The notes: generated by a model from the letters alone, not told the origin. A DNA stretch of 64,000 nucleotides from Casuarina equisetifolia (GCA_028551475.1 CM052361.1:9617501-9681500); one strand, 5' to 3'. Counted from the first letter of the stretch, positions 1 to 13,974 are shown. Translations and numbers: made by a program.

Positions 1-1376
1 TGACTCCTCTTCAACATCGTCTGCTGCAGTATCCTATCCACACAAATATAGTAATGTCAAGCTAGCAAAATGCCCAAGGAGTGCCAATGGTAAGGGGAAA
101 AAGAAAAAGTGGCACATTTGTCATTCACCTCTTTCTTGTTGTAGGCCTTCATTAGCTTTTCGTACTCAGACTTCTTTTTTGCAGCCTTGGCTTCGTATGG
201 AGCTTTTTCCTGTCAAACCGGGCAATAAAGCTCGTGTCAATAACGCAAAATTTATTCACAATAATCTAATCTAGTTGTTCACCGAATAAATCATCACTCT
301 TATCTTGACAGAACTCATTCACCAAAAGATGCACGAGATGATCTTATCTTGACTGAAAGAAGACCGGTTAACATCTATCTTCCAGTCTCAACCTCCACAG
401 ACCACTAATCTTATCAAGGTATTGAGGGGGTAAAACGGTCATGATCGTTCAGCATATGGGTTAGTGATTCAGACAAATCACTGAGTAGCAATGAGAGTTT
501 CATTGTCAGGAGGAAAAACAGAGGGTGGTCACATACAACACTATAATTTGCAGCAGCTTTCAACATTGTTTTATGTTAAAGAAAACAACTTCAAGTCTGA
601 AAGACCTCCCAATATCAGTATAAAACGTGAGAACACTTACAGCGTCAGACATGGATTTCCACTTCTCCCCTCCAGCTTTCCCAACCTTCAGTTAAAAAGT
701 ACAACAAATAAATCTGGAGTTTTTTTGCACAGGGCAGAGCTAATTTATTATCATGCAGGAAGAAAGAATGTAAATCTATCTAACTTACAGCGGATACGCC
801 TTTAACATCAGGGTGTTCTTTCTTGAAGTCTTTCCTAAACTCCTCACTATTGCATCAACAAGAAACAGATCAGGTAGATATTCAAAGTTACATCTTCCAG
901 AAACAGGTAAAACTGGTGGAGAAAGCAACAGTTCAAGAGATACAAACAGGAAAACAAAGAAAGCACTAGGAGGCCGTTTAGGTTTATTAGGGTCCTTCTT
1001 GGCATTTCTCTGCTTCTTGATCTGCCGTTTGCTACTCCTGTCAACCTTCGCTACAGCCTTCCGCTTCCCAACCTTTCTGAAAAACCGAATATACACGACA
1101 GATCACTACAATATTCCTGTAACCGCTGTATACACCATTGAGTACGTAACATCAGACATGGTAAGATTTATAAACATGACAGTGGCCGTGAAACCAATAC
1201 CATGCAATAGATCATGTAAAGGAACAACCTTTTAAAAATTCATCTCAGGCAAGGAATAATCAATCATTAATTGAAGGAATAGCATCTAAGCCGATCAAAA
1301 ATACTAACCTGTCATCCACGGGCTTCAAAGTTTCCTTAGTGGTCCTAGCAGTCCCTTTACCCTTGGGACCCTTCAT
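1..1376 (-). CDS. HMGB1: HMGB1-type high mobility group B protein (3' end cut by window edge)
   Basis: Chromatin-associated HMG-box protein that bends DNA in the nucleus. Exons on the minus strand: 1376-1309, 1076-948, 846-789, 685-641, 209-129 and 33-1, running off the left edge; all joins keep frame and give 138 residues so far. The N-terminus is basic (KPVDDRKVGKRK, about residues 18-29) and matches the Arabidopsis HMGB1 leader from memory. The single HMG box starts with DPNKPKRPPSAFFVFLEEF and runs through VGKAGGEKWKSMSDAEKAPY to KLMKAYNKKE. The last visible residues (DTAADDVEEES) begin the acidic tail expected of plant HMGBs. The start codon is the first ATG after a 5'UTR splice acceptor at 1389. 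Other HMGB members are less likely because of the long KPVDDR leader. The missing part is the rest of the acidic tail. Confidence 0.95.
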
Positions 1377-2460
1377 CGTTACAATGACCTGAACATATGA
1401 ACACTCAAGTGAGAATGGTGCTATTCGAAAAATTAGTTAACTGGATATTGCAAAATTCCAGTGGATATGGACGACCAACTTTGACTGGCCCTTAAGAAAT
1501 GAAGCAAAAGGTTAGCTCAAGTAGCTAGGCAAGAGTACCCAACCATACAAGGGAACGCACCTCAGACAGACACATAGATTCATCTCAAAGCGACCACATA
1601 AAACACACGGAAATCAACAAAATCAGTTGGAAAGAAGCAAGCCAAGAATAAAGACCTAAATATAGAAAGAAAAAAAAAAAAAGGAACCTCAAGTTCACGA
1701 GATCTTAACTCTTCTGTTTCTTTTTTCCACATACGTTAGTCACGTTCAGAATACAAACATGAAGACAGAATCCTAACAACAAGCACTATTCCAAAGAAAA
1801 CATTAAATTCTAGAAAAATGAAAAAAAAAATTATACTTCTGTACAAAGGCTTAAGCATACACGTTCTCCTAGCTGTCTCAACCAAAAACCGTTCTTTCAT
1901 TTTCAAAGAACACTTTCTTAAGAAAACAACCTTAACTCCTCTGTTTCTTTTTTCCACATACGTTAGTCACTTTCAGAATACAAACATGAAGAGAGAATCC
2001 GAACAACAAGCACTATCCCAAAGAAAACATTTAATTCTAGAAAAATGAAAAAAAAAAAAAGAATTATACTTCTGCACAAAGGCTTAAGCATACAAGTTCT
2101 CCTAGCTGTCTGAACCGAAAACCGTTCTTTCATTTTCAAAGACTAAAAAGGATACAGAAATCACTCCGTTGAATTTACTTTTTCCTTTTCTCTCGCTCTC
2201 GAAGAAGCAAGCAACGCATAGACTTAAAAATTGTTCCGCCTTCTGGTTTTTAAGTTTTCTCAGAAACCAAGCAGAGACTTGCAACGTAAAAAGATATCGA
2301 GACGGATCTAGAAAAACATCCTTACCTTGGGGAACTGAACCGAGCGGTGATTCTTCCACGAGGAACAGTACCAAACCAAAAACAGAGGATCAACGCAAGA
2401 GAAAGTCCAAAAGCCGGTGTGCAAGGGAAGGAAGGGGAAAGCAAAGACGTATAACCGAGG
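1377..2460 (-). other. HMGB1 5'UTR with a ~940 bp leader intron
   Basis: The leader splits cleanly. A donor (CCAAG|GTAAG) lies at 2326/2325 and an acceptor (TTCAG|GTC) at 1389/1388, leaving only 12 bases of leader between acceptor and start codon. The first leader exon extends upstream of 2326, with its cap site somewhere around 2400-2500 (inferred, not seen). Leader introns near the start codon commonly raise expression in plant housekeeping genes. The intron contains the tandem duplication listed separately. Confidence 0.7.
1704..2142. repeat. Tandem duplication of ~210 bp inside the HMGB1 leader intron
   Basis: Copy 1 is 1704-1909 and copy 2 is 1931-2142. Both begin cttaactc and end with gttctttcattttcaaaga. 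They align along their whole length with scattered substitutions and a longer A-run in copy 2. About 20 bases separate them. The unit is not a recognised transposon. Confidence 0.9.
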
Positions 2461-3271
2461 GAGAATGAATTTCAAGTGGGCAACCGGAAGAGCCAGTAAG
2501 GCTGTGAGTTTACGGCCAAAAGAGTCAACTAAGGAAGACCGCCTTTACCGACCACAGCCGGTTTCCAAGGCTCTGGTGCGAGTCCTTGTACGTTATTTTA
2601 TCTATCTTTCTCGGTGCACTCAGCAGCGGGCCTTGATTATTCTATCAGAACTCGCAATCAAGGGGCGTGATATTTGTGTGTAGGAATAAAGCCGAAGAAG
2701 ATGTCTGTGTCGGCCTCTACAAGATGACACGTGGAATATCATTGGGCCTGGTTTCAGTTACTGGGCCTAAGTCTAATTGGTTATTGATTCTATGATCCAA
2801 TAATCTTTGGATAATTATCAAGTTTTTGATTTAAAATCACCTTACCTTCGTGAATTTCATTGACGCCACCAAACCCGGAATGACAATTTGATACTTATTT
2901 AAACGCTGTCTCGGTTTTGGTTAACGTCATGATGGTGTCTGTTAAGGTTTCCTGTTCCCAATCATGAGGTCTCTTAGGTATAATTGCCAGAATCGGTGCG
3001 ATGATCAGAGGGTAATGATCCAGCATATTTGGCAATCCATTGTTTTGAACTTCGTATGATGGCCGTACATGTAATATTTGTTCTTATTTGCATTTAAAAA
3101 AAAAAAAATAATTCGCTCCTTAAAAGTTTTTCATGGTTTTGCATGAAAGTCTATTGCGAGTTGGATCAATTGATAATTTGTGCAAAAGATTGAAATGCCT
3201 TAGCTTAGTGATAGGCCAACGTAACCTAAGACATGAATATTAATTAAAAAATATAGTTTTAAATATGTGTT
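2461..3271. other. Intergenic DNA upstream of HMGB1
   Basis: About 800 bp between the HMGB1 leader and the copia element. The part near the gene (about 2460-2960) is less AT-rich and presumably holds the HMGB1 promoter, but no clear TATA box or known site stands out. The part next to the element is AT-rich. No coding signal was seen. Confidence 0.5.
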
Positions 3272-3558
3272 TGTTGATAAAGATAAGCAATCAACATCTC
3301 CTCTCCAAAAAGGACCAACTACAATAACTTTGCCAAGTTAGCATGCCAAGTTAGCCAATCTACTCCAACTATAAAAATTATCATTCTGTTAAGACTCTTA
3401 TTTAGTTAATCTGTTACTTAACAAAAAGCTCTTGTATTAAGTCACTTATACCTTCAAGCACCTCTATATAAAGAGACTGACTCAAGCTGTATTACTCACT
3501 TAAGCAATAGAAGATTCAAAGAGAGCTTCACGAGGTCATTCTTTATTCATTTTTTTAT
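3272..3558 (+). repeat. 5' LTR of the copia element
   Basis: Starts TGTTGATAAAG and contains a TATA-like box near 3462-3476. It aligns base for base with about 8070-8357 apart from substitutions and small gaps. The right end is placed just before the primer-site remnant at about 3560 and is uncertain by a few bases. Confidence 0.85.
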
Positions 3559-6500
3559 ATAGTATTAAGCCTGACCTTCTTACTTTACTTTTCATCTATG
3601 GACTTGCCTTTGCATATCCTTTTCTTAACGGCATTAATATTGCCAATTTCATATCTCTCAAGCTCAATGAGAAAAACTTCATTCCTTTGATGACACAGAT
3701 GAAGTGTTTATTTCAAACACAATATATGATAGGCTTCCTCACTGGAGAAATTCCTCCTCCAGCCAAAACAATCATTGTTTCTGATTCTGAAGCTCTAAAT
3801 CCTCTCTATGACCAATGGCTGTAGAGTCATCATCTTGCTCGCTCTTGGCTTATTAGTAGCCTTGCCAAGGAAACTATGGAGCTAGTTTTTGAATTAGAGC
3901 ATTCTACTAATGTGTGGAAAATAGTTTGTGATCATTTTATTAAACAATCACAAACTGTTGTTCGTGGATATGAGATTCAATCCAAAATGCATTGGCTATA
4001 AAAGGAAGGTAGGACTTCAAAATCCTTTCTCTCTGAATTCCAAAGCCTCTGTAACCAACTTAATGCTATCAAAAAACCTCTTTTTGATTTTTGACAAAAC
4101 TTATTGCCTCTTGGAAGGCTTAGGAAAAGAGTATGAATCATTATTGGTTACAATGTTTAGGCCACCGATTCCTTTTCATTCTAATGTTGTAACTCAGCTT
4201 TAAGCTTTCAATGCAAGGCATATTCACTACAATCCAACTGCTAATCACTCGTATGTATATTTCTCTTAGCATACCAATCACTCTGGTTGCTTTGGTGGTC
4301 GAGGTAGAGGTTCCTTTCAATCCACCACTTTTGGTTTTTCTTTTCAAGGGTGCAATTTTCCTCTTGCCATACAAAATGGTAGAAATAATTGTTACTCCTT
4401 TGATAACAAACAAGACTCTAGCACTTCTGTTACCTGTTAGATCTACTATAAACATGGTTATAGTGCCTTAGAGTGTCAGAAGAGGTTTGATCACTCTTAT
4501 CAAGCCTCTAACATCCTTTAAGCTTTGACAACCTTACACCTTAAAAATCCTCAACTTGATCATGATGAATGGATTCATGGTTCCGAGGCTAAAACACATG
4601 TTGCTTCCCCAATTAGTAAGCTAATCTCTATCTCTTTTTATATTAGCAATGAACACGTTCAAGTGGAAAACAAGGATATTCTTCAAGTCACACACACTGG
4701 TTGTGGTGTTCTCTCTAAATCTCAGCTCTCTTTACATAGTGTTATGGTTGCCCCAAAAGTTAGAGAAATTTACTTTCAGTCTTTAGGCTCACTTTTGATT
4801 ATTCATGCTATTTCATTTTTACTAAATGCTTTTTTTACATTAAGAAGCTGAAGACATACAAAACTCTAGTGAGAGGCATTAGACGCCATGGATTCTATAT
4901 GCTTTCTGACAACCACTTTTAACTTTTATTCTCTAATAAGCAGCTACATGTACCTCCTAATCTTTAGCATAAAAGGTTTAGCCACCCTAGAGATGCCATT
5001 CTGCAACATCTTTTTCATCAAAATAAGATTACAATCACTATTGCTACTCCTACATTCTATGAACCCTGCCATCTTAGTAAGAGTAGTCATCTTCCATTTC
5101 TTGTATCAAACACTAAAGCCTCAAGGCCTTTAGAGAAAATCCATAGTGACTTATGGGGCCCTTCTCATATTGTCTCACATCAAGGTTTTACTTTTATGTC
5201 CTATTTGTAAATGATTATAGTAGATATACATGAATTTTTTCTCTAAAACACAAGGCTGACTTATTTGAAGTATTTATGCATTTTCGAACTTATATGGAAA
5301 AACAATTTGATACTTCTATTAAAACACTCCAATCGGATGGTAGAGGAGGATATATGAGTAACAATCTTCATAACTATCTTGCCATTAATGGAATTCATCA
5401 CCTTTTCTCTTGTCCACACACACTATAGCAAAATGGTATGGCTAAAAGAAAGCACATGCACATTATTGAGCTGGATTTAGCCATGATATTTGATTTTGTC
5501 ATGCTTAAATCTTACTCGTTTAAAGCCTTCTCCATTGCCACCTTCTTGGTTTAAAGCTTTCTCCACTGTGCTAAAGTTACCACCACCAACTTTAGCACAA
5601 TAATCTCTTTTCTCTATTCTCCACACTTGGGAACCAAATTACTTTTCTTTCAAAGTCTTTGGATGTAGCTACTATCCATATTTGCGTTACTATACTGGAA
5701 ACAAGCTCTTTGAACAATTCTTAAAGTGTGTATTTCTTAGCTACAATGATATCCATAAAGGATACCGATGTTTTCACATCCCTTACAAAGATTATACATC
5801 TCCCACCATGTGTTATTTGATGAAAGATCCTTTCCATTTCATAAGCTTAGCTCTCCTTCCTCATTTGCTCCGGTTACCTCATATGTTACTCCCAGTTGCT
5901 TTTCTAAATTCCTTTATCCCCATTTTTAATTCACATACTTCTCCCATAAATTGTGCTAATTCTTCAAACTCATCTTCCACCATAACTCAGGAGATTATTA
6001 TAACACCTTTGAGAAATTTTTTAACCATTACTTTACAACCAAAACAACTGTCTTTAGTTTCAATTGCATCACTTACTATAGAAATTTCTAAGCAACCTTC
6101 AACACTAGCTATCACCACTGCTCTACAATCAAATCAAGCTTTTGATGCAGAAATTCCTAAAAAATAACTTTAGCCACACTTAGAGTTGATAGTCTCAAAT
6201 TCTACTACACCCTTTGATACCACAACAATTTTTTATGACAAGACCTCTTCTATTAACTTCATTCCACCTCTAGTCATGGTGGTTTGTAGAACTGCCTCTT
6301 ATACTTCACTTTCACTTCAACCATTTACTATTGAACAATATATTAGTCTGTCTCTCATAAATTTAACATCACCTTCAATCTTAAATAGTTTATCTTTTGC
6401 TCTACCACACTACACCTTATCACCTTCAAAGACTACATCTCCACACCTAACTTTACCAACTAGCACAAGTTCTCCTCAAATGACTACCTAAACTCAACAT

Positions 6501-8069
6501 GGGATATTTAAATTAATTCCTAAGTATGCTCTAAACACCACCATTGTTGCACCCCCACTTCTTACTACCATTCAATCAGCCCTTAATCATCTAAGTTGGA
6601 AAGTAGCCATGGATGAAGAAATGGTTGCTTTGCATAAAACTAAGACATGGACTTTAGTCCCAAGACATTCTAATATGTATTTAGTAGGTGTAAATGAGTT
6701 TTTAAACTCAAACTTGGGGCAAATGAGTCATTTTCCAAACTCAAAATATGATTGGTTGCCAAAGGCTACCATCAAATTACTAAAATTGATTTCTTAGAAA
6801 CCTTTGGTCATATTATGTGGCCAACAATAATAAGATTAGTACTCTCTATTGCGTTAGTACAAAAGTGGAAAATTCTTCAATTTGATGTCTTAAATGCATT
6901 TTTGCTTGGCTATTTAGATACTCTAATTTATATGGAACAACCACTTAGTTATACAAATCCATCTTTTCTCACTGTTGTTTATATGGCCTAAACATGCTTT
7001 TAAAGCTTGGTTTGATTGCTCTAGCTCATGCTTTCTTCAATATTGCTTCTATTGTTCTGCCTATGATTCATCTCTCTTTGTCTTTACTTAAGGGGACACA
7101 ATCATTTGGCTACTTCTATATGTAGATGACCTGTTAATCACAGGTAATTCTGACTCTATTGTAGCTGTTGTGATTACTCACTTGCAAGGTGAATTTTCCT
7201 TCAAAGCATTCGGTCAAGTACATTTTTTCTTTAGATAGATATTATGCCATTAGACAATGGCTTATTGCTCTCTCAGTAGCAATTTCTCCTAGATATTCTT
7301 TGCATATCAACATTGATGTTTTATAAACCTATTACAACACCAATGGCCACCAAATTACCAACTCTTAAAAATGCATCCTCCCCTTACAAAGTACCCTTTT
7401 TATTTAGAAGCATTTTTAGAGCATTACAATACTTTACCATTACTCGTCTAGACATTTCTTTCCTAGTTAATAAGCTCTGTTAGTCAATGCACTCCCCATT
7501 TGTCTTAGATTTTCATAACTTGAAAAGGTTTCTCAGATTTCTCCGCAGAACAATCTAATGGGCTTTGTTTTCATGCTTATAATACATTACACCTTTTTTA
7601 TTATAGTAATTTAGATTGAGTAGGATGTAAAGTAACCAAAATATCAACATTTGGACACTACTTTCTTGGAAGCAAATTTAGTGTCATAGAGTTCTAAAAG
7701 ATAATCAACAGTATCTCAATCTTTTGCAAAAGTAGAGTATAGAGTGCTAGCCTCAACCACAGTAGAAGCCACCTGGTTATGCTTTTTATTTCATGATCTT
7801 GGCATCTCTTAGCCTTATTTGACAAACATTTACTTTGACAACCTAACTACCTTGAAGCTTACTACAAAACTCTCTTTCCATGGTAGAACAAAGCACATTG
7901 AGATAAATATTTATTTTTTCAAAGAAAAAGTAGCTTTGAAGCTTCTTACAACTAAACACATTCCCACATCTTGATAGATTGCTGATATTCTAACTAAACT
8001 ATTATGTAAACCAAGTTTTATCACTTTTCAAAACAAATTGGGTCTAATTTCAATCCCCATTTTGAAGGG

Positions 8070-8357
8070 GGCTAATAAAGATAAGCAATTAATAGCTCCT
8101 CCCCAAGAAGAACCAACTATGACAACTCTATCATATCGACATGCCAAGTCAACCAAACCACTCCAGTTGTAAAAACTGTCATTATGTTAAGACTGTTCTT
8201 TAGTTAATTTGTTACTTAATAGAAAACTCTTGTATTAAGTCACTTATACCCTTGAGTAGCTCTATATAAAGAGACTAACTCAAGCTACATCACTTAAGCA
8301 ACACAAGATTTAAAGAAAGCTTCATGAGGTCATTCTTTCTTCATTTTTCTATATTTA
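8070..8357 (+). repeat. 3' LTR of the copia element
   Basis: Follows the purine tract directly. It repeats the 5' LTR including ctctatataaagaga, but the terminal TG has drifted. The right end is uncertain, somewhere around 8350-8360. Confidence 0.83.
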
Positions 8358-8559
8358 TCTCATATCAATTAATACCACACTTCAAATATTAGTTGGATCA
8401 CTAATCAAATTTAAGATGGAATTCTCATAACTAATAGGGGTCTCAACAATCAGTGGCTGATAACTATATTTTTATAGAGTTATTTTACCTATTTTAGGCA
8501 ATAAATAATTTTAATAATTATGAAAAAACATTTGAACTCCTTTTTATTTACCTAAATTT

Positions 8560-9760
8560 ATTTTATTTATGTAACACAAGGAGGCAAGGAAAAAAGGGAT
8601 GAACATGAAGAGCCTGATGTTTATTGTATGATAAAATTGTAATATCAAAATCAAGAGAGTCAAGATGGGCTTGGGCTTTAAATGATTGTTATTAGATTTT
8701 ATTATTATTGGGTTTTCTAAATAATTAAAAAACCTAATCATATTAGGAGTTCAAAGCCTAATTAAATTAAGAGTTCAAAACTTAATTAAATTAAGAGTTC
8801 AAAACTCAATTGTTTTAGATTTCTAAAATCCAATTTTACTAGGATAAGAATAGGTATAAACCTAAACCCTATTTAAGAGAAGAGAAAAGACAAAAAAAAA
8901 GAGGAGGAAATTGAGCACAACTCAAGAAAGAGGCCAATAATTCAAAGTTTTCTTGAAGAGAAAACAAAAAGGGTGACAGACTTCTTGTTCTTGAATTCAA
9001 TATGCCTTTTTTATTTCTTATTACTATTCTTCCTCATTATTTCTTATGTTTTAGTTTATTTTTGTTAGAGCTACAACGTAACCTAATTATGATGGTAGTA
9101 ATCTTATGATTATTACGTTTTACAAGATATTTTGTTCATGTGAAGTTATATATTACTGTGTTTAATGCTTTTAAGTGATTAGCTACCACTTGAATGATTT
9201 GATTTGCATGTTTGAGACCAACAGGAGATGATATGCAGTTCCTTCTTGTAATATGTAACCATAAATTAAATATGGATAGACATATACCATGTTATTTGTG
9301 TGGCTTTCGGTATAAACTGGGAATGTTCATAGATCCTAATGCATTTGGTTTATTTCAATTCACATATAGAGATATAGTGAATTAATGAATTAAGTTGATT
9401 TGCTATACCTAGACATAGGATAGTAAATAAATTAAGAAGTTTCGCCATCACATAGATATTATCCATCTTACAAGCATAAATAATCAATATTAATACCTAG
9501 TAATGATGGTGAAATCATATGCTCTAATATATTTCTTGTATTTAGTTTTCTTAGATTTAATTAGTTAATCTATTATCTATCAATTTGATTTGCTAGATAA
9601 ATTCTAGGAGTTGTTCACTGTTAGTAATTAATTGGTTTAGGAATCACCAATCTCTGTGAGACGATATCTTTCTTATTATTAAATTACTTATTCGACATAT
9701 TTACTTGCATTTAAATTTTACTGAACAGTGGCTATTCAAAACCTCCCACACCTCTCTTTT
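8560..9760 (+). mobile_element. Probable LTR-derived remnant, family not determined
   Basis: Non-coding, AT-rich DNA that reads like an old plant LTR. It has a TATA-like cctatttaagagaagag near 8869-8885 with an A-rich purine stretch after it. A segment at about 9635-9710 (ccaatctctgtgagacgatat, then attacttgcat-like sequence) resembles the end-of-LTR phrase common in plant gypsy elements. No matching second copy is present in the window, so it could be a solo LTR or unrelated intergenic sequence. A 24 bp triplicate lies inside it. The ends are guesses. Confidence 0.35.
8745..8811. repeat. Short tandem repeat, ~24 bp x 2.7
   Basis: Three successive units of the form (g)agttcaaaacttaattaaatta, starting at about 8745, 8770 and 8794. 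They differ at only a few positions. Confidence 0.85.
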
Positions 9761-10440
9761 CTAATTACCTAGTATAGAAAGGGGAAAAAAAACACTTTGC
9801 ATACTAATAATAATTGAAGAGAATTTTATATTAAAATGTTAATGGTCTATAAATGATGATTAAAAAGAATTTTATATTAAAATATTGATGTTCTATAACA
9901 TATATATTCTCTCGCATTTAGCATGAAAAACTACATATCCTAATTATAAGTAATGTCGTGTTATACTTACATATTAACATTGTATTATAAATGCTTATTA
10001 TTATTTTAAACCAATTATTAAAAGAAGGGGACAACTTGGCATTAGAAAATACAAGACAAAATATTTTAGTAATGTAACTAATTTTCATTTTCAATATTTG
10101 GTAATAATTTTCATATCAATTAACGGGTGTATTTATTGACAAAAGTAAGCACAATTTTCTTACTTGCTTTCAAACATAGTCTAGAGAAATAATTTTGAAT
10201 GAAACTAACACCTAAAACCTTATAAGTTTTAAAAACTAAAGGATGAGTTAAATTTGTTCAAAGGGCATACGCATATTACAAATTATATAAATTAAGTAAT
10301 TATAACTTTTTCCTTCAAATGAAATTGTCTTTGAGATCTACAGAGCGATGGAAAAATCTCTCCTCAGATTGACATTTAGGTGTGAAGTGACTTTCATGTC
10401 TGAGTAACCTCAGCCACACATATCGCAGGAAGTGAAAGAA
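9761..10440. other. AT-rich intergenic DNA upstream of LHCB4
   Basis: No coding signal, repeat family or structured RNA recognised. It grades at about 10320 into a less AT-rich stretch that is likely the LHCB4 promoter. Confidence 0.5.
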
Positions 10441-10474
10441 GGGTCAGTTTCGGGACCCACTTGCCACATTAGCA

Positions 10475-10492
10475 GATAAGGGAAGGATAAGG
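10475..10492 (+). promoter_or_regulatory. Paired I-box-like motifs in the LHCB4 promoter
   Basis: Two GATAAGG motifs occur 11 bases apart (10475-10481 and 10486-10492), about 180 bases before the start codon. I-boxes (GATAAG) are a known element of light-responsive LHC and RbcS promoters. Their role here is inferred from position only. Confidence 0.6.
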
Positions 10493-10658
10493 CCGAGAGC
10501 CTCACGGCCCTCAGATGGATACGCCACTTCATCCAACGGCCACGAAGACTCACCGTGGATTATCCACCACCTCTAGATAAACGTGATCTGTCCCCTTCCT
10601 CATCAAAATACTTCAGTCCTTCGCTGCCTCCATTCACCTCAAACCCGGCGCACGTTAG

Positions 10659-11669
<1,011 letters not shown>

Positions 11670-12099
11670 GCACCTATCATGTCAAATCTTATGTTGCTCC
11701 GGTTAGAGGCATTTCATTTGGTAGAACTATGATTTGTGCTCTTACCTTGTAAAATATGAGACGAAATTTGATAGGCTAAGCAGAATGTTCATTTCATTCC
11801 ACTGCCTCCTATTTCAAGTAGTGTGACAGTAACTTAATAGATTTCAACTTCAGCAATAGTAAATAAGTTGTTAATAAAGTTATTTATTCTGTGAAATTAG
11901 CTTATAAGAAATATAGAAAAAAACTTCTTTATAAAAACTTAACATTACATCCTTATGCAATCAATCATGTAAAAGTAAAATTGTGAGATTGGTGGTAAAG
12001 AAATTAACAAATTAGGTTTTATACCTGAAATATAAGTTTAGAATATAATTTTATTCACTTGAATCATTTTCTTTCTGAAATCGACTTATAAGAAGAAAG

Positions 12100-12269
12100 A
12101 CAATTTCTTAAATAAAGACCCATTATACATTACAATTAGCCAAATCAATGCTTCGCAGCAGCGTGTGAACTTTTTCTCATAGGTGCTCTCACGAGCAAGC
12201 TTGTTAGCATCAGACAAGAAGCCATCGTTAACTGGTTGTGGACAGTGTTCAGCCAATTCAAGAAGACTT
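12100..12269 (-). pseudogene. Orphan exon-like open stretch, unidentified
   Basis: On the minus strand a plausible acceptor (tattttag) at 12271-12270 is followed by about 55 codons open in one frame, beginning SLLELAEHCPQPVNDGF and including SDANKLARESTYEKK. Its composition is protein-like and richer in G+C than the surroundings. No start codon, donor or companion exon was found nearby. I do not recognise the protein. It may be a relic or a captured exon, or it may be chance. Confidence 0.3.
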
Positions 12270-13974
12270 CTAAAATATAAAATTGGAAGAAGTTACAATA
12301 TCATTAAAAGAGATCGCTAAAAAGATCAAGGTAAAGAAGTAACAAAATATTGTGCAAGTTATTGTATAATTTATCTGTGAAAAAGTATTAAAATTGGACA
12401 AAAATGAATAGACTTGCCTATTCTACATAATGAAGATTAATATTGTCTTAGAATTATTTTAATTAAAAAAAAGTACCTCAGAATTGTAGCTTAATATGAT
12501 AAAAATAATATCTTTTATCATTGACATAATTTGGAAAATTTAGGTATAATTATAAATTTCAATAGTTTCTCCTAATTTTAGGTAAGAAATTGTTACAATA
12601 TGGGCAATGAATCACTCATGGTAAGAAAATGTGTTATGAAGTAAATGATGATCCTACATTATTAAATAATATATTTAAATTATTACTTATATAATAATAA
12701 ATTTCACCAATTCTATCGTCAATTTTTAAGTAAGAAATGATCTCTTAATATAGTGTTAAAGCTCATAATTCTCTTACAAGCTCTTACTATTTGAGTCTAC
12801 ACATTATTCATATAACTTAGTATTGCAATGGTATGATGATTTAATAATTATAATAAAAGAATATGATCATATATAAATAATAAGTCTCATATTATTAAAA
12901 AATATATTAAAATTTTTATTTTTAAAATAATATCATATCTTATCATAAATGTTGAATGTCATAATTATTTTACTAGAAAATTATGTCTATCATAATGCAA
13001 TACCTTTAAATTGAGGGAGAGATGCACCAATTAAAAGAAAACTTATCTCTTAATCAATTATTTTAGTGTAGACAACTTGCCTAGTTTTTATTAATCTTAA
13101 CAGTGAGTGGCTTTGGCAGAGGAGAATATGCAATGGGATAAACTCCTCCCAAGGTCATTCCAAAAATGTACAAAATAAAGACGAAGCACAATAGCATCTA
13201 AAATGTATGTTCAATACATGACTTTTATGCATTAAACCCGTAACAGGGATTGCACTAGGTTTAGATAAACTTTTCTTTTTAACATACAAATCACATTTTC
13301 TTTGGTCTATCGTGCTCAATTTGTTATTACTACCACAAGTTGTCATCGTCTTTGATGACATCAACTTATCTATTTTTAAATAGATAAATTCATGTGAGAT
13401 GAATAAATAGAAACAAGATCAAGTGGACAAACATGTAAAATAGTTGGATTTGTAAATAAAGAACGTTACTCATCATTAATTCACTACTAGTGGTTTCTTA
13501 TGGTTTATTTCTTATTAAATGTATTTTTTACATTTTTTGGCATATATGATTAAAAAATACTAAGTTCAATAAAAGTGTATATTTGAATTAAATAGCACGT
13601 ATGGGATAAAATTTTTATTTAAATTGAGAGTTTTCCACGCTACGTTTGCTTCCGCAACTTTCAGAGAATTTGTTCAAATGTTATTAGTTTTTGTATTACT
13701 TTATTCAAGTAGTGGGTTGGTTAGATTTGTTAGGCAACAAGAAGTCTTTATCTTTTTTAATTATAAATAATGGAGGTAAGAGTAACAGGTAATGTACAAA
13801 CAAAATCTACCACAATTTACAAATTTGGACTTCATCTTTATTTATAGTCTTATGTTCTACGTCATTCTACTTGCATTTGGTAACTTCTTTTTCTCTTTTT
13901 TTGGTAGAAGTTTGGTAACTTCATTTTTATGTCAAGTTCACAATTTATTTATAATATTTTTCTTTAAATTTTTT

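Larger units (their letters stand above)
3272..8357 (+). mobile_element. Ty1-copia LTR retrotransposon, broken
   Basis: An old element of about 5.1 kb with LTRs of about 290 bp at 3272-3558 and about 8070-8357. The LTRs share TATA-like ctctatataaagaga and are roughly 80-85% alike by eye, which suggests an insertion millions of years old. A degraded initiator-tRNA primer site follows the 5' LTR at about 3560, and a purine tract (tttgaaggggg) precedes the 3' LTR at 8061-8071. Parts in order are gag (about 3640-4500), integrase (about 5050-5700), reverse transcriptase (about 6600-7250, with the YVDD active-site motif near 7120) and RNase H (about 7600-8010). This order (integrase before RT) defines copia. 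It is clearly dead, with well over ten breaks. Target-site duplications could not be fixed because the outer ends have drifted. Confidence 0.9.

Noticed and set aside
13085-13160. Possible further aldo/keto reductase piece on the minus strand (AYSPLPKPL)
   Set aside because: Only a few residues resemble the family's YSPLGRG motif, and its order relative to the 14.4 kb exon is wrong.
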